This document shows, piece after piece, positions 62,978 through 64,000 of a DNA stretch of 64,000 nucleotides. Source of the stretch: an uncultured Bacteroidota bacterium (GTDB taxonomy: Bacteria; Bacteroidota; Bacteroidia; Chitinophagales; Chitinophagaceae); assembly GCA_903824725.1 (NCBI GenBank), contig CAIJXU010000064.1:62001-126000 (forward strand), read 5' to 3'. The translations under genes were made by a program, and so were the position numbers. The notes under the pieces were generated by a model. That model was not told the DNA's origin, did not search any database, and saw only the letters and a list, made by a program, of their open reading frames with translations. Position 1 is the first letter of the stretch, and each line of letters starts with the position of its first letter.

Positions 62978-64000
62978 TTTTTAAACTGACCCCAATTTGC
63001 TTTATCTAATGTTCTGTATTGAAGCGCCTCGCTAATATGACTTATTTGTATGTTTTTTTCCTCTTCTAAGTCAGCAATACTTCGACTTACTTTAATAATT
63101 CGGTCAAATGCCCTTGCACTTAACTGAAATTTTTCCATAGCTGATTTGAGTACTGCTTCTGCTTCGTTGCTAAGCGTACAATACTTTTTTAACTGTATTT
63201 TATTCATTTGAGCGTTGGTATAGGTTCCTATATCGTCCTTAAATCGATTGCTTTGAATATTTCTAGCTTTCATGACCCTTTCTGCAATGCTTTCTGAACT
63301 TTCTGCCTCCTTTGATGCCCTTAAATCATGATATAAAACAGGGGCTACTTCAATATGAAGGTCAATTCGATCCAATAATGGGCCAGATATTTTATGCATA
63401 TACTTTTGAATCAAAGGAGGGCTACAATGACATTCTTTTTGAGGATGATTATAATAACCACAAGGGCAGGGGTTCATAGCTGCAATCAGCATGAACCTTG
63501 CTGGGAAGCTGACACTCATTTTGGCACGAGCGATGCTAACAACACCTTCTTCCATGGGCTGCCTTAATACCTCAATGACGGAACGATTAAATTCGGGTAA
63601 TTCGTCTAAAAATAATACCCCATTATGTGCTAATGAAATCTCACCTGGTTGAGGATAGCTTCCGCCACCGATAAGTGCGATGGATGATAAGCTGTGGTGG
63701 GGGTGTCTAAATGGGCGGTGGGTCAATAATTTATTCACTGCATCTAATTTGCCTGTGATACTATAAATCTTACTGGTTTCAAGTGCTTCCATTTGATTTA
63801 ATGGAGGCAAGATAGATACTAAGCTTTTAGCCAACATTGTTTTTCCTGCGCCCGGTGGACCAATCATAATAAGGTTATGGCTTCCTACGCTCGCAATTTC
63901 TAAGGCCCTTTTAACAAGTTCTTGCCCTTTTACATCTGAAAAATTAGAAGAAGTGCCTTGTTTATTTTGAACAGCGTAATTGTTTCTTTTTAAGGGTGAT
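62974..64000 (-). CDS. comM: ComM/YifB-type Mg-chelatase-like AAA+ ATPase (5' part outside window)
   Basis: The open frame continues to the right edge without a stop, so only the C-terminal 341 residues or so are seen; the internal ATG at 63867 is not the start. Visible parts: FSDVKGQELVKRALEIA before the AAA+ module, Walker A MIGPPGAGKTML, Walker B VLFLDELPEF, and the zinc-binding-type cysteine cluster in NPCPCGYYNHPQKECHC. Arginine-containing sensor segments and the C-terminal lid (LSARAFDRIIKVSRSIADLE) follow. ComM homologues are hexameric helicases that promote branch migration during natural transformation. The missing N-terminus should hold the Lon-protease-like domain. Confidence 0.95.
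   Translation of the reverse strand, partial: SPLKRNNYAVQNKQGTSSNFSDVKGQELVKRALEIASVGSHNLIMIGPPGAGKTMLAKSLVSILPPLNQMEALETSKIYSITGKLDAVNKLLTHRPFRHPHHSLSSIALIGGGSYPQPGEISLAHNGVLFLDELPEFNRSVIEVLRQPMEEGVVSIARAKMSVSFPARFMLIAAMNPCPCGYYNHPQKECHCSPPLIQKYMHKISGPLLDRIDLHIEVAPVLYHDLRASKEAESSESIAERVMKARNIQSNRFKDDIGTYTNAQMNKIQLKKYCTLSNEAEAVLKSAMEKFQLSARAFDRIIKVSRSIADLEEEKNIQISHISEALQYRTLDKANWGQFKN

Noticed and set aside
63868-64000. ATG at 63867 as the start of the comM gene
   Set aside because: The reading frame stays open upstream to the window edge and encodes the conserved VKGQELVKRALEIA segment, so the gene is truncated by the window, not short.

Overview
The window is a 64 kb stretch of ordinary, densely packed chromosome from a low-GC member of the Bacteroidota, most likely the family Chitinophagaceae. 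The placement is inference from gene content and signals. These include GldA- and GldB-like proteins, a DUF4369/TlpA thioredoxin lipoprotein, a NamZ (DUF1343) muramidase, a TonB-plug-like domain fused to PDZ domains, a Thermus-type NADP isocitrate dehydrogenase with a C-terminal extension, a fused alpha/beta 2-oxoacid dehydrogenase E1, and an MFS carrier beside a DUF6814-like small protein. Start codons lack Shine-Dalgarno sequences, and TAnnTTTG boxes, the Bacteroidota -7 promoter element, recur upstream of genes. I see no rRNA, tRNA, CRISPR array, insertion sequence, phage gene or clear pseudogene. No gene-free gap exceeds 300 bases.

Layout. 1-4657 (+): tail of an unidentified gene, rpoN, a membrane protein and an RND/MMPL exporter. 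4691-11542 (-): a thioredoxin lipoprotein, gatB, a plug/PDZ protein and alaS. 11668-13979: an M23 peptidase, a small membrane protein, an NTF2-like secreted protein (-) and an AlkA-type glycosylase. 13982-24707 (-): PEP carboxylase, a metallo-beta-lactamase-fold protein, and the cell-shape cluster read in the order purD, mreB, mreC, mreD, mrdA, rodA. 24788-33369: a POT peptide transporter, acs (-), the MFS carrier with its small partner, a GldA-like ATPase, eno, ftsB-like and nth. 33424-39154: a KorA-type 2-oxoacid oxidoreductase (-), a polysaccharide deacetylase, a BI-1 protein and the fused E1. 39155-39388 holds four hairpins in a row. 39370-46319: a dipeptidase (-), prfA (+), then galE, a histidine kinase/response regulator pair, an MBL hydrolase and pyrD (all -). 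46417-54138 (+): a thiolase and two very large tandem beta-propeller (BNR/VPS10-like) secreted proteins. 54223-64000: namZ (-), nadE (-), a gldB-like gene, apaG (-), icd, the E2 acyltransferase, a histone-H1-like protein (-), a CoA-binding protein and the 3' part of comM (-).

Together the genes cover central metabolism (PEP carboxylase, enolase, acetyl-CoA synthetase, isocitrate dehydrogenase, E1/E2 oxoacid dehydrogenase, KOR, thiolase), envelope growth and turnover (Mre-RodA-PBP2, M23 peptidase, NamZ, deacetylase), use of peptides and organic acids (POT, dipeptidase, MFS), and translation (alaS, gatB, prfA).

No obviously new multi-gene system is present. The points I consider most worth a second look are: (1) TAnnTTTG boxes lying exactly 3-4 nt before several start codons, which predicts leaderless mRNAs; (2) a hairpin cluster in which two hairpins share an identical loop and 3' flank but have different stems; (3) the plug-PDZ-PDZ secreted protein; (4) the tandem giant propeller pair with Gly/Arg-rich linkers; (5) the MFS carrier with a roughly 100-residue periplasmic insertion next to a small membrane protein; and (6) a terminator whose U-tract runs directly into the ftsB-like start codon.
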